This document shows, piece after piece, positions 7,148 to 8,189 of a DNA stretch of 8,189 nt. The DNA comes from Candidatus Omnitrophota bacterium (GTDB lineage: Bacteria; Omnitrophota; Gorgyraeia; Duberdicusellales; 4484-171), in contig JAMWDA010000067.1 of the NCBI GenBank assembly GCA_023818995.1, positions 1 to 8,189 of the forward strand, read 5' to 3'. Positions within the stretch are counted from its first letter, which is position 1. Every line of letters begins with the position of its first letter. The position numbers were made by a program, and so were the translations under genes. A model generated the notes under the pieces. The model was not told the DNA's origin. It ran no database searches and saw only the letters and a program-made list of their open reading frames with translations.

Positions 7148-8091
7148 TGGATAAGACAAAAAGAAAATTTTTTAGAAGAAGGTTTGGTTGGCTATCTTTA
7201 AAGTTATTTACCACTCTACGTGGTAGAAGACATCTTAAATGGGACTATTTGTTAGGTAGTATTGTAGGTAAATTAGGTTATATATTTGCTCTAAGACACA
7301 GAAGGATAGCTAGTGCGTCTTTAGGAATGGCTTTCCCTAATTGGGATAATAAGAAAAGGAGAGGTGTATGCAAGAAATGTTTCATATTTATTGCTCAGAG
7401 TTCATTGGAGGTTTTTTATTTCTTAAATTATCCTAAAGCTTTGGAAAATATTCGTATAGAAGGAGAGAATTACCTAAAGGAAGCATTGAGTTTAGGTAAA
7501 GGTGTAATTGGGTTAACCGCACATTTAGGTAATTTCCCCTTAATGAGTATGAAGTTAGCTTATTTGGGGTATGTAGTTAATGTTATGGCTAGACCAATGA
7601 GAGATGAGAAGGTTGGAGATTACCTGCATAATTTGCGCACCAACGCTAAAGTTAAAACAATACTTTCTTATCCGCGCAAAGAGTGTGTTAATCAAACGTT
7701 AAGGGTTTTAAGAAATAATGAGATAGTTATTATCCAGATGGACCAAAATTTTGGCACAGGTGGTGTGTGGGTAAAATTTTTTAATCGATTAGCCGCTACA
7801 CCGGTAGGGCCAATAGTTTTTTCCTTAAGAACAGGAGCGGTTATATTGCCGATGTATATAAGAAGAGAAGGTTTAGGTAGACACTGTATAAAAATATTTT
7901 CTCCCTTTAATATGGAAATTAAAGATGACAAAGATGAAACAATTCTTGTAAACGCCATAAGAATTACTAAATTAATAGAAAATTGGATAGTGGGAGCTCC
8001 TTGGGAGTGGGGAGGTTGGATACACCGTCGTTGGAAATCAGAACCCTCTTCTAAGGTAGAGACTATGAAATTGAAAGTGCAAAAGGATTGA
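7144..8091 (+). CDS. LpxL/HtrB-family lysophospholipid acyltransferase (lipid A biosynthesis type)
   Basis: This 315-residue protein belongs to the LpxL/HtrB (PF03279) acyltransferases, which add secondary acyl chains to lipid A or a related glycolipid at the inner face of the inner membrane. The N-terminus is very basic (KRKFFRRRFG, 6-15), with a hydrophobic stretch at about 36-50 that may anchor it. Family landmarks are RRIASASLGMAFP (53-65), TAHLGNFPLM (125-134), MARP (148-151), MDQNFG (199-204), FFNRLAATPVGP (212-223) and the C-terminal WEWGGWIHRRWK (287-298). The catalytic HX4D/E motif is altered: His127 is present, but the acid position (132) is Pro (codon CCC at 7537-7539). Either this is a subfamily using another acid or activity is reduced. 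The substrate cannot be read from the sequence. Its ATG overlaps the previous stop as ATGA, and a second Met follows directly, so the exact start is uncertain by one residue. Proximity to lnt fits a role in envelope lipids. Confidence 0.88.
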   Translation: MMDKTKRKFFRRRFGWLSLKLFTTLRGRRHLKWDYLLGSIVGKLGYIFALRHRRIASASLGMAFPNWDNKKRRGVCKKCFIFIAQSSLEVFYFLNYPKALENIRIEGENYLKEALSLGKGVIGLTAHLGNFPLMSMKLAYLGYVVNVMARPMRDEKVGDYLHNLRTNAKVKTILSYPRKECVNQTLRVLRNNEIVIIQMDQNFGTGGVWVKFFNRLAATPVGPIVFSLRTGAVILPMYIRREGLGRHCIKIFSPFNMEIKDDKDETILVNAIRITKLIENWIVGAPWEWGGWIHRRWKSEPSSKVETMKLKVQKD

Positions 8092-8118
8092 CATTCTGAG
8101 TAAAAAGTTATATATGTT

Positions 8119-8136
8119 GGCCCAATTATTGAGGCC
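8119..8136 (+). other. Short imperfect hairpin downstream of the last gene
   Basis: GGCCCAA (8119-8125) can pair with TTG-A-GGCC (8129-8136) around a TTA loop: seven base pairs with one bulged A. No T run follows on the + strand, so it is not a standard intrinsic terminator. The 98-base tail (8092-8189) otherwise shows only short open frames, such as ATG 8114 to TAA 8188 (24 residues), and an open frame from 8104 to the edge without a clear start. I recognise no gene in it. Confidence 0.25.
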
Positions 8137-8189
8137 CCACGAGAGCTTATTGCTGATCCTTCAGATAGAATTCTGCTACCATTCTTAAA

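Noticed and set aside
7692..7958. 88-codon open frame on the - strand inside the LpxL-like gene
   Set aside because: It is antisense to conserved family motifs. The frame stays open further upstream only by chance, and the protein has no recognisable features.

Overview
The window is AT-rich bacterial DNA packed with six complete genes, all on the + strand, with almost no space between them. It encodes an apolipoprotein N-acyltransferase (Lnt), an LpxL/HtrB-family acyltransferase and a PilT-family ATPase. Together these point to a Gram-negative-type (diderm) bacterium with lipoproteins, probably lipid A or a related outer-membrane lipid, and type IV pilus machinery. The archaeal-type adenosine-specific kinase and the low-GC, AGA/AGG- and ATA-rich codon use would fit an uncultured lineage such as Omnitrophota. 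That placement is an inference from gene content, not something the sequence proves.

Layout: positions 1-182 hold a weakly supported ORF tail (2-154), a possible promoter (114-141) and a good ribosome binding site (171-176). Then follow a PilT-like ATPase (183-1253), prfB for release factor 2 (1256-2359), secA (2356-5199), lnt (5230-6690), an adenosine-specific kinase (6659-7147) and an LpxL-like lipid acyltransferase (7144-8091). The last 98 bases hold no recognisable gene; they contain a short imperfect hairpin. Junctions are a 2-nt gap, a 4-nt ATGA overlap, a 30-nt gap, a 32-nt overlap and another 4-nt ATGA overlap, so this is very probably one transcription unit with translational coupling.

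Shared logic: SecA drives precursors through the inner membrane, Lnt finishes lipoprotein acylation after export, and the LpxL-like enzyme acylates a glycolipid or phospholipid of the envelope. RF2 ends translation at UGA and UAA. The adenosine-specific kinase is the soluble metabolic exception. No mobile element, CRISPR array, tRNA or rRNA was seen.

Two genes lack a key catalytic acid while otherwise looking intact. The PilT-like ATPase has Asn where the Walker B glutamate belongs (GNIRD instead of GEMRD). The LpxL-like enzyme has Pro where the acid of the HX4D/E motif belongs (HLGNFP). These are the most interesting observations here. I see no clear new defence or mobile system; this is mainly a conserved housekeeping and envelope operon with unusual enzyme variants.
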